DNA of 64,000 nucleotides from Pseudomonas putida (GCF_030159595.1 NZ_BSKJ01000003.1:124001-188000); one strand, 5' to 3'; positions 31,421-41,519 are shown, numbered from the stretch's first letter. Numbers and translations: made by a program. Notes: generated from the letters alone by a model not told the origin.

Positions 31421-33781
31421 GTGGAGTTGCAGCAGGGCTTTGTCCTGACCCGGCATTGGCATGACACACCAGATGGCACCTGCGTGGAACTCTGGCTGGC
31501 CACCGATCAGGGGCCACGGCTGCTACGCCTGGCACCCCAGGTATCGGTGGCGTTCATCCCGCAAGCGCAAGCGGCGCACGCGCAGGTGTTGCTGGCGAAC
31601 GAACCTGGCGCCGAACTGCGGCCCTTGCAGCTAAAGGATTTCGACCAACGCCCGGTCATGGGCCTTTACTGCCGGCAGCACCGGCAACTGATGCAGCTGG
31701 AACAACGCCTGCGCTCGGCAGGCATCGAGGTGTTCGAAGCGGATATCCGCCCACCTGAGCGCTATCTGATGGAGCGCTTCGTCACCGCGCCGGTGCAGTT
31801 CGCCGGACAACCCGATGACCAGGGCGTGATCTGCGATGCCCAGCTCAAGCCCCTGCCGGGTTATCGCCCACCACTGCGCCTGGTGTCGCTGGATATCGAA
31901 ACCAGTGAACGTGGCGAACTGTACAGCATTGCGCTGGAAGGCTGCGGCCAGCGTCAGGTGTACATGCTTGGGCCCGCCAACGGCGACCCTGAGGGCCTCG
32001 ACTTCGACCTGCATTATTGCGATGACCGTGCGGGGCTGCTCGCTTGCCTCAACCAGTGGATGGCGATGCACGACCCGGATGCAATCATCGGCTGGAACCT
32101 GATCCAGTTCGACCTGCGCCTGTTGCATGAGCACGCCAAGCTGCTGCAGGTGCCGCTGGCACTGGGCCGCAACGGCGCCCCCATGACCTTGCGCAGCCAC
32201 GCCGGTGGTGGCCATGTATTCGCCGACGCGCCGGGGCGGCTGTTGATCGACGGCATCGAAGCACTGCGCTCGGCAACCTGGAGCTTTCCGTCGTTCAGCC
32301 TGGAGAATGTCGCGCAAACCTTGCTCGGTGAAGGCAAGGCCATCGATACGCCGTACCAGCGCATGGACGAAATCAACCGCCGTTTCGCCGAAGACAAACC
32401 CGCCCTGGCACGCTACAACCTCAAGGATTGCGAGCTGGTCACGCGCATCTTCGCCCATGCCCGCCTGCTCGAATTCCTGCTGGAGCGCGCGTCTGTCACC
32501 GGGTTGGCGGTAGACCGCAGCGGTGGTTCGGTGGCCGCCTTCTGCCATCTGTACATCCCGCAAATGCACCGCCTGGGCTTCGTCGCCCCCAGCCTGGGCA
32601 GCCGCCCTGACGAAGCCAGCCCGGGTGGTTTCGTGATGGATTCGCGCCCAGGCCTTTACGACTCGGTGCTGGTGCTGGACTACAAGAGCCTCTACCCGTC
32701 GATCATTCGTACCTTCCTGATTGACCCGGTAGGGTTGGTCGAGGGCCTGCGTTTGCCCGACGATGAGCACTCGGTAGAAGGCTTCCGTGGCGGGCGTTTT
32801 TCGCGCAGCCAGCATTGCCTGCCGGCCATCGTCGAGCGTGTGTGGCAAGGCCGGGAGGCGGCCAAGCGTGAAGGTAACGCACCGCTGTCGCAGGCGCTGA
32901 AGATCATCATGAATGCCTTTTACGGGGTGCTGGGCTCGAGCGGTTGCCGTTTCTTCGACCCGCGCCTGGCCTCGTCGATCACCATGCGCGGCCACCAGAT
33001 CATGCGCCAGACCCGGGCGTTGATCGAGGCCAAGGGCTATGAGGTCATCTATGGCGATACCGACTCCACCTTCGTCTGGTTGAAGGGGGCCCATGGTGAA
33101 GCGGCGGCGGCGCAAATCGGCCGAGAACTGGTGGCCCATGTCAATCAGTGGTGGCGCGAGCACTTGCGCCAACAGATGAACCTGGAAAGCGCGCTAGAAC
33201 TGCAGTACGAAGTGCATTACCAGCGTTTTCTGATGCCGACCATCCGGGGTGCCGACGAGGGTAGCAAGAAGCGTTATGCCGGGTTGGTGCAGCGCGCCGA
33301 TGGCAGCGAGAATGTGGTCTACAAGGGCCTGGAGTCGGTGCGCACCGATTGGTCGCCACTGGCACAGCAGTTTCAGCAGGAATTGTACGGTCGGATCTTT
33401 CGTGGCCAGCCGTATCGCGACTATGTGCGCGACTATGTGAAGCAGACCCTGGCGGGCGAACTCGATGACCTGCTGGTGTACCGCAAGCGCCTGCGCCGGC
33501 CGTTGGCCGATTACCAGCGCAACGTGCCACCCCATGTGCGTGCTGCGCGCCAGGCCGATGAATACAACAGCCGGCTCGGTCGCCCTCGCCAGTACCAGCG
33601 CGGCGGCTGGATCAGTTACGTCATCACTACCGCCGGCCCCGAGCCGATGGAAAACCTGCAATCGCCGATCGATTACGAGCACTACCTCAGCCGGCAGTTG
33701 CAGCCGGTTGCCGACGCCATCCTGCCGTTCGTTGGCGATGATTTCTCCACCCTGACCGGTCGCCAGTTGCAGTTGTTCTGA
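31421..33781 (+). CDS. polB: DNA polymerase II (family B)
   Basis: A 786-residue enzyme, close to E. coli Pol II at 783. The 3'-5' exonuclease has [10 protein letters not shown] (Exo I), [14 protein letters not shown] (Exo II) and YNLKDCELV (Exo III). The polymerase has [13 protein letters not shown] (motif A), [20 protein letters not shown] (motif B) and [12 protein letters not shown] (motif C). It takes part in restart of blocked forks and translesion synthesis. Translation starts at GTG with AGAGG eight bases upstream. No convincing LexA box was found in the 34-bp gap to the MFS gene. Confidence 0.95.
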   Translation: MELQQGFVLTRHWHDTPDGTCVELWLATDQGPRLLRLAPQVSVAFIPQAQAAHAQVLLANEPGAELRPLQLKDFDQRPVMGLYCRQHRQLMQLEQRLRSAGIEVFEADIRPPERYLMERFVTAPVQFAGQPDDQGVICDAQLKPLPGYRPPLRLVSLDIETSERGELYSIALEGCGQRQVYMLGPANGDPEGLDFDLHYCDDRAGLLACLNQWMAMHDPDAIIGWNLIQFDLRLLHEHAKLLQVPLALGRNGAPMTLRSHAGGGHVFADAPGRLLIDGIEALRSATWSFPSFSLENVAQTLLGEGKAIDTPYQRMDEINRRFAEDKPALARYNLKDCELVTRIFAHARLLEFLLERASVTGLAVDRSGGSVAAFCHLYIPQMHRLGFVAPSLGSRPDEASPGGFVMDSRPGLYDSVLVLDYKSLYPSIIRTFLIDPVGLVEGLRLPDDEHSVEGFRGGRFSRSQHCLPAIVERVWQGREAAKREGNAPLSQALKIIMNAFYGVLGSSGCRFFDPRLASSITMRGHQIMRQTRALIEAKGYEVIYGDTDSTFVWLKGAHGEAAAAQIGRELVAHVNQWWREHLRQQMNLESALELQYEVHYQRFLMPTIRGADEGSKKRYAGLVQRADGSENVVYKGLESVRTDWSPLAQQFQQELYGRIFRGQPYRDYVRDYVKQTLAGELDDLLVYRKRLRRPLADYQRNVPPHVRAARQADEYNSRLGRPRQYQRGGWISYVITTAGPEPMENLQSPIDYEHYLSRQLQPVADAILPFVGDDFSTLTGRQLQLF

Positions 33782-33860
33782 GCGCAGGCGTTAGCTATCT
33801 AGTACCGGGCACTGAACATGCTCCCTAGTCTGGCTTCTTTTCATGAAGAGGCCTCGAGCA

Positions 33861-36800
33861 ATGGACACTACTCCGCCATCAAGCGCACAGGCAGCCATCG
33901 ATGCGTTCCAGGACGGCATCATCGGCAAGCGCCTGCCGCCGTGGTTGCGCCAGACACCCCCAGGGCAGTTGCCTGAGGTCGGCAAGGCGTTGGCAAACAG
34001 CCTTCGCAGTCGTGAGCAAGTCAATGCGCTGCTGCGGGGTATCGAAGGTATCGACAGTTTTGTTGCGGCGGGCCTGGAAAAGGCCCTTGAGGCGCGTTAC
34101 GGGCTTGGCCGTAACGCGCGCGCGCTGAAGTTTCTGGAGGGCCGTCGCGAACCTGTGATCAACAGCCAGCCGGTAGGTGCGCACCTCACCGAGGTGGTTT
34201 ATGAAGAAAAGCCGCTGCTCGAGGTGGCATTGCGCAACTTCACTGCCGAGCAGGCCCAAGCCGGTGGCCAGCCGCGCGGTAATCGGCTGCTGGTTCCACG
34301 CCAGGGCAGGGTTACACCGCCCACAGGCATCGAGCTTGCCACGCTTTGCCGTGAGCTGGATTTGGGTGAACGTTATCAACGTCACCTGGACTCCATTCTG
34401 AAGCCCACTGGTGATGCAAGGCGCGTGGAGTCCTGCCTTGTAGATGCCAGTCGCCACGCCATGCTGGTGGACGCTTACAAAGCCAGGCAGGAAGGGACGC
34501 TGGATGACAGCGAGCTCAAGTGGATGGTGGCTATGTGCGAGGATGGCAAGCTGCTGCGCCTGGCGGGTGACCTTGTGGAGGCCAGGCAACTGAAGTTGCT
34601 GGGTTGCCGGATTGAGCAGGTGATCGTGTTCGAGGTCATTGACCAGGGTGTCCTTCTCAACACCACGCGCCGTGTGTTGCTCTATGTGCCAGGCGATCCT
34701 GTGTCGCCATGGCGCGCATTCGAGAGCATCGACAAGCTGAACCGCGAGTTGGGTCGTCGCCTGCGAGACAAGGCCTACCAGCGTTTTTTCAGCCGCTTCG
34801 TGCTACGACGTGACAGCCAGGCTTTCTTTGCCCAGGTTTCGGCGCTGTTCGATGACCTGGCGGACTGGGCGTTTCGCGATCTCGAACCGCATTTGCAGGG
34901 TTATTCGCAACCGTTGTTCAACGGCCTGGCACAGGCATGTATTCGCCAGATCAAGGAGGATGCGGCGATGATTGCGGTGCCTGTGGCCAGGCTGGACCGT
35001 GAGGTGCAGCGCCAGCATGACCAGCGCCTGGCCGCCGAGGGGTGGGCGCTGCTCAACCTGGCCAGTTTCTTTGTGCCAGGCCTTGGCCTGGCGCTGCTTG
35101 CCGTGACGGCCTGGGAGCTGCTGGGCGAGGTTTACCATGGCTTTGAAGCCTGGCATGAGGGGGATCGCCGAGAGGCACTCGACCATTTGACCCATGTTGC
35201 CACCGACCTTGCCGTGCTTGCGACCACGGTGGCGGGGGTGGGTGTGGCCCGACGGCTTTGGGCGCGTTCCACGCAGGTCGATGCCATGTTGCCGGCTCGG
35301 CTGGAAGACGGCACCGTCAAACTCTGGCAACAAGATTTGGCCCCGTTTCAAAGCCTGGCCCCCGATGCTGCCGCGAGCCGGGACGCCTTGGGGATCCGGC
35401 ATCTGGACGGGCAGGCGTGGATCGAGATGGACGCCCATCATTATCGCGTGACCGAATCGGCCGGCGACGGTCAATGGCAACTGTGCCCCGTCGCCGGCCA
35501 TGGACCCATCCTGCGTCACAATGGTGCTGGCGCCTGGCGGTTATGGAATGAACAACCGGCCCTGTGGCGGGATAGACATCGCATGTTTCGTCGCCTGGGC
35601 GAACCCTTCAACAGGCTGGATGACGAAGAGATCGATCAGGTCCTGCTGTTCCACGGGCTCGATGGCGATGACGTGCGAGGCTTGCATGTGCATGCCCAGG
35701 CGCCCAGCCCGGGCATGCTGGACAGCGTGCAGCGGGTCAGGCTCGACCAGCGCATCCGCAGCATGATTGGCCGCTTGCGCAGTGGCGAGCCGGTAGAAGA
35801 TACGACAGTGCTTGATCACGCACGGCGGTTGCCAGGTGCGAATGGCTTGCCCGATCAAGCACTGGCTGAGTTGGCGTGGGCGCAGCGCCGAACGTTGCTG
35901 CAGTACCTGTACGAGGCGCTGCAGCCCACCGACAGCCCTGGCAGCACAGCGCTGCGCCGGGTCTTCCCCGGGCTGGATACACGCACCGCGCAAGCGTTGG
36001 TAAAGGCCGCCAGCGGCGCTGATCGCAGGCGCCTGCTGACCCGCGGCAGGGTCGCACTCGATTTGGCCGAAGCGGCCAGGGCCAGTCTGCTGGGTATCCG
36101 CCAGACGCGGGTTCTGGAAGCCTTGTACCTGGATACGCCGCAGAATGCAGACCTGGCTCGGGTGGCCTTGGGCCTGTTGCAGTATCTGCCTGGGGGCGAA
36201 CAAGGTGTGCGCTGGCGCTTGTATGAAGGCTATCTGGGCGGGCCGATGCTGGCGCAGTGCGGTCAAGGCAGGCAAGCATTTGACCTGGTGCACCTGAACG
36301 GCGTGTTCCAGCTGCTTGATGATCAGGGTGGGGCGATCGGTGAGGCAGGTGAGTTGTTCGAAGTCATCGCGCCAGCTTATGCCCAGGCGCAGCGTGAAAC
36401 GATGGGAATCGGTGACCCGTTCTCGCACAACCTCCGGGTGATGCTTGCGCGCGAAGCGGTGCGACGTCGTGACGAGATCAGCCGTCTGCTGGGCGTGGTA
36501 CGCCCAGGGGCTGTTCGAGCGCCCATGCGCTTGGCCGACGGGCGTTTGGGCTACCCGTTGGGGGGCGGTGGAGTAAGTGGTTTCGGGTCAAGAGGCCGTG
36601 CCCTGAGGGCGGCGCTGCGAGATATCTTCCCTTGGTTGAGCGACGAGCAGATTGACACCTTGGCCGATGACGCCAGACGTTCAGGGCGTCAACTTCAACA
36701 GGTACTGACGGACCTGAACAATGAACTTACGGTTCTTCGCAATACCCTGGATGCCTGGGTGGCACAGGAACGGGGCGATGTCCGGGAGGACCGGGACGCC

Positions 36801-38357
36801 TTGCGCCAGACGTTGTTCAATTGCTGGAGACGGTCGGTGGGGGTCGGCGATCTGCACATCGACGCACACGAAAACCTGCATGTCATGTTTTGCAACTTCA
36901 GATCGGGCGGTTTGCCCAGCCTGCCCGCGCAGGTCAGCTTCAGAGGTGTGAGCAGCCTGTCGTTGCTGCACCTTGACCTTCTGGACGTACCCAACAGCTT
37001 CCTGCTGGCCTTCCCTAACCTGCGAACCCTTGATCTGGGCGGCAACCTGCTGACGCGCCTGCCGCAACCGTTGCTGCAGTTCACGCAGCTACGGCACCTG
37101 AGCCTTACCAACAACCGGATTGGCCTGAACATGCAGCAAACCGCCACACTGGCCTGCTGCACTGGCCTGGAATCCCTCGACCTGTCCCACAATCCACTGC
37201 GGCGTGGGTTCACGCTGGCCGGTTTGACCGAATTGCGCTGGCTGAGCCTGCGCGACACACAACTCACGCAGCTTCCCCCGGGCATATTCGACCGCGATCA
37301 GCTGGTGGCTGTCGACTTGAGGGAAAACCGGATCCGGCAGGTTCCGGAGCATTACTACCAGTTGCCCGTATGGCGCCGGCGAAGGATCCGCCTGAGCGAC
37401 AACCCCTTGGGCGAGGCTCAGACACAACGTTTGCAGGCTTCGCTGAGGAGCGAGCATCCTGTCGTCGACGAGGAGCAAGCGCTTCTGCGGCTGGATCACG
37501 CGCGTGAGGTGTGGGGGGATGCGGTGGCCCCGGAGCATCGCGGCTTGATGCTTGCGGCCTGGGACTCCCTGGATACAGGGCCGGACTCCGAGCGGCTTTT
37601 CCGTGTCCTCAGGCAGCTGTTGCTGTCCGAGGACTTTCGCGTCAATGCGCGGGCGATGGGTAATCGGGTGATGGCGGTGTTGCAAGCGATGGCCATCACG
37701 CCGGAATTGCGGGAGAACCTGTTGTCCGTGGCCAATGATGAATGGGGGTGCCAGGATGGTGCAGCCTGGTGCTTGAGCAATATAGAACTGAACCTGCTGG
37801 TGTGGCAGGTTGAACATGCCGCTCAAGGAAAAGACGAACGCGCTCTGCTGCGCCTGGGAAGACGTTTATGGCGCCAGGATGCAGTCGACAGGTTCGCTAC
37901 CCAATGGGCTGTTGAACATGGCAGGGAGCAAGAGGGAAGTGAAGTCGGGTTGGCCTTCAGGGTCGGGCTGAGGGAACGGCTCGACTTGCCCCTGCAGGTG
38001 GGCGATATGAGCTTCCATGCGATTTCAGGTGTTCTGGAGGCGGATCTGGCAGCGGCGGAAACGGCGGTGTGGGGTGCGGAAACCTGGGATGAGCTCGCCC
38101 GCTCGATGGTTGACCGTGAATTTTGGCAGGTGCATCTGGAGCGTACTCATCCTGACCGGTTCACCGAAGTTGACCGACCGTTCAGACGGCAGCTTGAAAC
38201 GGTACTCGACGATGCAACGCTCAGCGAAGGCGCAATGCTCGAGCAGGCAGATGCCATTCGTGACGCCCAACGTGCTGCACGCAGGGGGCTGATGCTGGAC
38301 TTGACGATTCGTGCCATGGAAGTGGGGCCAGAAGACCCAGGCATTCATGTGCGCTGA
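33861..38357 (+). CDS. LRR protein with N-terminal DUF6543 and C-terminal NEL-type E3 ubiquitin ligase domain
   Basis: A 1498-residue protein. The large N-terminal region resembles the DUF6543 domain of Pseudomonas toxin-like proteins, with a hydrophobic helix pair at about 395-425 and 450-470. Leucine-rich repeats follow at about 1010-1190 (SLLHLDLLDVP, LRTLDLGGNLLTRLP, LESLDLSHNPL). The last 290 residues look like the NEL domain of IpaH/SspH ligases; the catalytic cysteine is probably C1297 in WGCQDG, matching the C-x-D motif. Such enzymes ubiquitinate host proteins after secretion into eukaryotic cells. The start MDTTPPSS has AGAGG seven bases upstream. No secretion genes or chaperone are adjacent, and the 227 bp after it hold nothing recognised. 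Confidence 0.83.
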   Translation: MDTTPPSSAQAAIDAFQDGIIGKRLPPWLRQTPPGQLPEVGKALANSLRSREQVNALLRGIEGIDSFVAAGLEKALEARYGLGRNARALKFLEGRREPVINSQPVGAHLTEVVYEEKPLLEVALRNFTAEQAQAGGQPRGNRLLVPRQGRVTPPTGIELATLCRELDLGERYQRHLDSILKPTGDARRVESCLVDASRHAMLVDAYKARQEGTLDDSELKWMVAMCEDGKLLRLAGDLVEARQLKLLGCRIEQVIVFEVIDQGVLLNTTRRVLLYVPGDPVSPWRAFESIDKLNRELGRRLRDKAYQRFFSRFVLRRDSQAFFAQVSALFDDLADWAFRDLEPHLQGYSQPLFNGLAQACIRQIKEDAAMIAVPVARLDREVQRQHDQRLAAEGWALLNLASFFVPGLGLALLAVTAWELLGEVYHGFEAWHEGDRREALDHLTHVATDLAVLATTVAGVGVARRLWARSTQVDAMLPARLEDGTVKLWQQDLAPFQSLAPDAAASRDALGIRHLDGQAWIEMDAHHYRVTESAGDGQWQLCPVAGHGPILRHNGAGAWRLWNEQPALWRDRHRMFRRLGEPFNRLDDEEIDQVLLFHGLDGDDVRGLHVHAQAPSPGMLDSVQRVRLDQRIRSMIGRLRSGEPVEDTTVLDHARRLPGANGLPDQALAELAWAQRRTLLQYLYEALQPTDSPGSTALRRVFPGLDTRTAQALVKAASGADRRRLLTRGRVALDLAEAARASLLGIRQTRVLEALYLDTPQNADLARVALGLLQYLPGGEQGVRWRLYEGYLGGPMLAQCGQGRQAFDLVHLNGVFQLLDDQGGAIGEAGELFEVIAPAYAQAQRETMGIGDPFSHNLRVMLAREAVRRRDEISRLLGVVRPGAVRAPMRLADGRLGYPLGGGGVSGFGSRGRALRAALRDIFPWLSDEQIDTLADDARRSGRQLQQVLTDLNNELTVLRNTLDAWVAQERGDVREDRDALRQTLFNCWRRSVGVGDLHIDAHENLHVMFCNFRSGGLPSLPAQVSFRGVSSLSLLHLDLLDVPNSFLLAFPNLRTLDLGGNLLTRLPQPLLQFTQLRHLSLTNNRIGLNMQQTATLACCTGLESLDLSHNPLRRGFTLAGLTELRWLSLRDTQLTQLPPGIFDRDQLVAVDLRENRIRQVPEHYYQLPVWRRRRIRLSDNPLGEAQTQRLQASLRSEHPVVDEEQALLRLDHAREVWGDAVAPEHRGLMLAAWDSLDTGPDSERLFRVLRQLLLSEDFRVNARAMGNRVMAVLQAMAITPELRENLLSVANDEWGCQDGAAWCLSNIELNLLVWQVEHAAQGKDERALLRLGRRLWRQDAVDRFATQWAVEHGREQEGSEVGLAFRVGLRERLDLPLQVGDMSFHAISGVLEADLAAAETAVWGAETWDELARSMVDREFWQVHLERTHPDRFTEVDRPFRRQLETVLDDATLSEGAMLEQADAIRDAQRAARRGLMLDLTIRAMEVGPEDPGIHVR

Positions 38358-38584
38358 TGGCGGCTTGATGCAGGGGTTGCCTGCCCCTGTGCAAAGCTGC
38401 TTTGGGCTATGCTCAGTCAGGGTGACAGTGGCTTTGCCCGCGCTGTCGCCTTGGCTTCAGAACGCTTGGAAATCGACAGTTACTTTTCCACGGCCCGTTA
38501 CTGAGTGAAGTGGTTTAGGCTCCATGTCGGATTTTTCTCCGTGATCTGTAGTCATTGGTATATCGAGACAATAAGGAGATACGC

Positions 38585-39136
38585 ATGCTCGTCCGGTCAC
38601 TGACCCTCGCTACCTTGCTGGCTGTTGCCGGCCCCCTGTTTGCCGCAGACAGTGACGCGCCTTTAGCCAAGGAACTGGGCAAGGCCAGGCCATTGGTGGT
38701 GATTGCTCCGAGCAGTGCTGACCCGACCTTGCGCGGGCTGAACAAGGCACTGGAAGACCCGGCCACCCAGGCCGCCTTCAAGGAGCGCAACCTGGTGCTT
38801 TACAGCGTCGCCAACATGATGGGCAAGCGCGAAGACAAGAACCTCGAACAGCAGACCACCATGGCCCTGATCCGTGAGCTCAAGCTGGGCGCGAGCAAGG
38901 GCACCAAGGTGATCCTGGTGGGCAAGGATGGCGAACGGCATATGCTCAAGGATGACGAAAGCGGAGAACCCATCGACCCGCAGGCGATTTTCAAGGCGGT
39001 CGATGAACTGCCCGCCAGCGAAAAAGCTGTGACCGCCCCCGAACCTGTGGCAGCGGCGCCGGAAGCCAAGACCAAGGACAGCAAACCGGCCAAGCCAGCC
39101 AAACCGGCGGCCCCGCCCAAACCGCTGGAAGACTGA
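38585..39136 (+). CDS. DUF4174 secreted protein
   Basis: A 183-residue protein with a signal peptide (VRSLTLATLLAVAGPLFAA, cut about residue 20). The DUF4174 core has a thioredoxin-like pattern: RPLVVIAPSSADPTL at the start and GTKVILVGKDGERHMLKDD in the middle. The C-terminal 40 residues are a low-complexity Pro/Ala/Lys tail. AGGAG precedes the ATG by seven bases. DUF4174 has no known function. It precedes the hvf-like operon but has its own start region, with a possible hairpin between. Confidence 0.8.
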   Translation: MLVRSLTLATLLAVAGPLFAADSDAPLAKELGKARPLVVIAPSSADPTLRGLNKALEDPATQAAFKERNLVLYSVANMMGKREDKNLEQQTTMALIRELKLGASKGTKVILVGKDGERHMLKDDESGEPIDPQAIFKAVDELPASEKAVTAPEPVAAAPEAKTKDSKPAKPAKPAAPPKPLED

Positions 39137-39147
39137 ACACGCGTCAT

Positions 39148-39169
39148 GGCCCCAAGGTGGCTTGGGGCC
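39148..39169 (+). terminator. Hairpin after the DUF4174 gene, weak terminator candidate
   Basis: A perfect 9-bp stem GGCCCCAAG/CTTGGGGCC with a GTGG loop lies 12 bp after the stop. No T-tract follows, so termination is uncertain. Confidence 0.4.
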
Positions 39170-39184
39170 CGCTACCAGGCGTTG

Positions 39185-39200
39185 TGTATCCCACTGTATC
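39185..39200 (+). promoter_or_regulatory. Direct repeat TGTATC-N4-TGTATC upstream of hvfA
   Basis: Two exact TGTATC copies with a 10-bp period, the spacing used by OmpR-family regulators, lie 110 bp before the hvfA ATG. Close variants occur at 42085, 44229 and 45199, each near a gene of the same neighbourhood. The local two-component system is the likely binder. Confidence 0.55.
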
Positions 39201-39310
39201 TGCCAGCGCTGCAGACCTACTCCCATACAAAAGCGCGCCTTGCGCGATACATTCACGACAAACCGCAACGGCCTAATGGCTCCACTTTCCAACCACAGTG
39301 GAGCGACATC

Positions 39311-39802
39311 ATGACTCAAGCAAAAACGACCCTCGGCCTGCTCGGCGCCGCCCTGATCGGCAGCATGGCATTGACCAGCAGTGCGTTTGCCGTTGAGCCG
39401 CTGGCACACGGTTACCAACTGGCTTCGGCCAAGGTGGCCGGCGAGGGCAAGTGTGGTGAAGGCAAATGCGGCGGCAGCGGCAAGGCCACCCAGAGTGAAG
39501 GCAAATGCGGTGAGGGCAAGTGTGGTGCCAGCGCCAAGGCCGGGGCTGAAGGCAAATGCGGCGAGGGTAGGTGCGGCGATGCCTCGTTCGCCAGCACCGA
39601 CAGCAACCACGATGGCAAGGTCTCGCGGGATGAGTTTCTGGCGGTGGCCAAGGACCGTGCCGGCGACTTCGACACGATCGACAGCAACCATGATGGCTTC
39701 ATCTCCGAGCAAGAAGCGGCGGACCATCTGAAGGCGATCTATCAGGCCAATGGCAAGGCCATGCCCGAGGGGCTGTTCAGCCACCTGGCTGGCAAATCCT
39801 GA
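39311..39802 (+). CDS. hvfA: HvfA-like RiPP metallophore precursor with EGKCG repeats and two EF-hands
   Basis: A 163-residue secreted precursor. The signal peptide ends about residue 27 (SSAFA). The core has three pairs of EGKCG units (cysteines 48, 53, 66, 71, 83 and 88; the last unit is EGRCG). Two complete EF-hand loops follow, at 97-108 (DSNHDGKVSRDE) and 124-135 (DSNHDGFISEQE). In HvfA/bufferin peptides an MNIO enzyme turns cysteines of EGKCG into oxazolone-thioamide or thiooxazole groups that bind copper or similar metals. The hvfB and hvfC genes follow directly. The EF-hand fusion is unusual to my knowledge and suggests calcium- or metal-linked folding. TGGAG precedes the start. Confidence 0.85.
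   Translation: MTQAKTTLGLLGAALIGSMALTSSAFAVEPLAHGYQLASAKVAGEGKCGEGKCGGSGKATQSEGKCGEGKCGASAKAGAEGKCGEGRCGDASFASTDSNHDGKVSRDEFLAVAKDRAGDFDTIDSNHDGFISEQEAADHLKAIYQANGKAMPEGLFSHLAGKS
39443..39577 (+). repeat. Tandem coding repeats for EGKCG
   Basis: Six near-identical 15-base units arranged as three adjacent pairs encode EGKCG (the last EGRCG). They are separated by 24- and 21-bp spacers within hvfA. They are protein-coding and vary at wobble positions. Confidence 0.9.
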
Positions 39803-39823
39803 TCCTTACCCTTTGAAGTGACG

Positions 39824-39856
39824 CAACGCCCCTCCTGCTGGTCAGGCGGGGCGTTG
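39824..39856 (+). promoter_or_regulatory. Hairpin between hvfA and hvfB, possible attenuator
   Basis: A 9-bp stem (CAACGCCCC/GGGGCGTTG), one mismatch, then a further 4-bp stem and a 5-base loop. There is no T-tract. In RiPP operons such hairpins can keep precursor mRNA more abundant than maturase mRNA. Confidence 0.5.
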
Positions 39857-39876
39857 TGCCTGTTGGAGAGCTGCTT

Positions 39877-40710
39877 ATGCGTGCTGCGACGTTGAACACC
39901 GGGCTTGGCTTGCGCCGTGGCCTGCTGCCGGAACTGCTGGCCATGGACGCTGGTGCAATAGACTTCCTTGAATGCGCGCCGGAAAACTGGATAGCAGTTG
40001 GCGGTGCCTACGGCAAAGGCTTGGCCCAGTTGGCCGAGCGTTTTCCCATGACTTGCCACGGGTTGTCGTTGTCGCTGGGCGGCAGCGAGCCACTCGACCT
40101 GCATTTCCTCGACCAGACCCGCCATTTTCTCGATCGCCACCAGGTGCGCCTATACAGTGAGCACTTGAGCTATTGCAGTGACGACGGGCACCTGTACGAC
40201 CTGATGCCCATTCCGTTCACCGACGAAGCCGTGCACCATGTGGCTGCGCGCATACGCCAGGCGCAGGAGCAATTGGGTCGGCGTATTGCCGTGGAAAACA
40301 TCAGCTACTACGCCGCGCCTTACCCGGCGATGAGCGAGCTCGATTTTATCCGTGCGGTACTCGATGAAGCCGATTGCGACTTGCTGCTGGACGTCAACAA
40401 CGTTTTCGTCAACGCCTGCAACCACGGCTACGAAGCCCGGGCATTTCTTGAAGGCTTGCCCCAGGCACGGGTGACCGGCATGCACATAGCCGGCCATTAC
40501 GATGAAGCACCGGACCTCAAGGTCGACACCCATGGGGCACCGGTCAAGGAAGACGTGTGGGCGCTGTACACCCTCGCTTGTGCGCGCTTTGGCGTGCAGC
40601 CGACCGTGCTCGAACGTGATTTCAACTATCCCCCGCTGGCCGAACTGTTGGCCGAGACAGCGCGTATCCGCAGCGTGCAACTGGCTTCGGGAGGGCAGCG
40701 TGATGAATGA
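39877..40710 (+). CDS. hvfB: HvfB-like MNIO maturase (DUF692)
   Basis: A 277-residue enzyme of the multinuclear non-heme iron-dependent oxidase family. Metal-ligand motifs typical of the TIM barrel are visible: [56 protein letters not shown] and LERDFNYP. These enzymes use iron and oxygen to modify cysteines of a partner peptide, here presumably HvfA. Start MRAATLN follows GGAGAG; a seven-codon upstream extension was rejected. It overlaps hvfC by 8 bp and begins 74 bp after hvfA. The related gigA gene of Cupriavidus belongs to the same family. Confidence 0.9.
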   Translation: MRAATLNTGLGLRRGLLPELLAMDAGAIDFLECAPENWIAVGGAYGKGLAQLAERFPMTCHGLSLSLGGSEPLDLHFLDQTRHFLDRHQVRLYSEHLSYCSDDGHLYDLMPIPFTDEAVHHVAARIRQAQEQLGRRIAVENISYYAAPYPAMSELDFIRAVLDEADCDLLLDVNNVFVNACNHGYEARAFLEGLPQARVTGMHIAGHYDEAPDLKVDTHGAPVKEDVWALYTLACARFGVQPTVLERDFNYPPLAELLAETARIRSVQLASGGQRDE

Positions 40711-41401
40711 GACTTTGCGCGAGCAGCAATACACGTTGGCCCGTCACTTGCGCGACCCGCAGCGCAACGCCCCGCCGCCGGGCGTGGAGGCGCGTCGCCT
40801 GAAGGTTTACCGCGAGTTGTTCTATGGTGCTATCGAAGGCTTGCTGGCAGGCAGTTTCCCGGTGATGCGCCAGGCCTTGGGTGAGCCGCGTTGGCATGCT
40901 CGTGTACATGATTTCTATGCCAACTACCGTAGCCAGACCCCCTTGTTTACCGAGGTTGGCGAAACGTTTGTCAATTATCTGCAAGGTATTGAGCTGGATG
41001 AGCCCTGGCAGTTGGAGTTGGCGCATTATGAGTGGGTCGAGGCGCAGTTGTACTTGAGCGATGCCGAGGACCCGGCCCATGACCCGGCGGGCGATTTGCT
41101 GGAGGGGGTGCCGTTGCTGTCCTGCGTGGCGCGGGTGCTGGCTTATGAGTGGCCGGTGGAGCGCATCGGGGTGGATTGTCAGCCAACGGTTGCGCCCGAG
41201 GCGCCGACGTTGCTGCTGGTGTATCGCGATGCTGCGTTGACGGTGCGCTTTGCGCGCCTGGCGCCGATGGCGTATCGGTTGCTGGCGCTGGAGCAGGGTA
41301 CCGGGCGGGCGCGGCTGGAGGCGTTGGGAGGGGATGTGCAGCAGGGGCTGGCATTGCTGGAGGGATTGCGCGAACAGGGTGTCATTGTCGGAACAGTTTG
41401 A
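40703..41401 (+). CDS. hvfC: HvfC-like partner protein (DUF2063)
   Basis: A 232-residue cytoplasmic protein with the DUF2063 N-terminal pattern [34 protein letters not shown] and [19 protein letters not shown]. In known MNIO systems the DUF2063 protein binds the precursor leader and presents it to the oxidase. The ATG overlaps hvfB, which points to co-translation and a complex. It is followed by a REP element and a convergent DoxX gene. Confidence 0.88.
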   Translation: MNETLREQQYTLARHLRDPQRNAPPPGVEARRLKVYRELFYGAIEGLLAGSFPVMRQALGEPRWHARVHDFYANYRSQTPLFTEVGETFVNYLQGIELDEPWQLELAHYEWVEAQLYLSDAEDPAHDPAGDLLEGVPLLSCVARVLAYEWPVERIGVDCQPTVAPEAPTLLLVYRDAALTVRFARLAPMAYRLLALEQGTGRARLEALGGDVQQGLALLEGLREQGVIVGTV

Positions 41402-41410
41402 GGGCCTTAG

Positions 41411-41512
41411 GGGGCGCTTTACGCTCCATCGCCGGCAAGCCAGCTTACAGGGTCGGCGCAAGCTGCTCTTTGTGGGAGCTGGCTTGCCGGCGATGGGCTG
41501 CAAAGCAGCCCC
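41411..41512. repeat. REP-like inverted repeat, GGCTTGCCGGCGAT family
   Basis: Inverted arms with ATCGCCGGCAAGCCAGC and its complement, plus flanking palindromes around GCTGCAAAGCAGC, between convergent hvfC and the DoxX gene. It probably ends both transcripts. Confidence 0.85.
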
Positions 41513-41519
41513 GGCAATT

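Noticed and set aside
31631..33172. A 513-residue open frame on the - strand inside polB
   Set aside because: It lies wholly antisense to the polymerase and exonuclease motifs. Its composition is that of a GC-rich shadow frame.
38371..38389. Hairpin CAGGGG/CCCCTG after the NEL-domain gene
   Set aside because: The stem is only 6 bp and no T-tract follows.
39443..39577. Short tandem repeats considered as CRISPR or minisatellite
   Set aside because: The units are 15 bp, in frame, and encode EGKCG in a secreted precursor. Spacers are coding and not of CRISPR length, and no cas genes are present.
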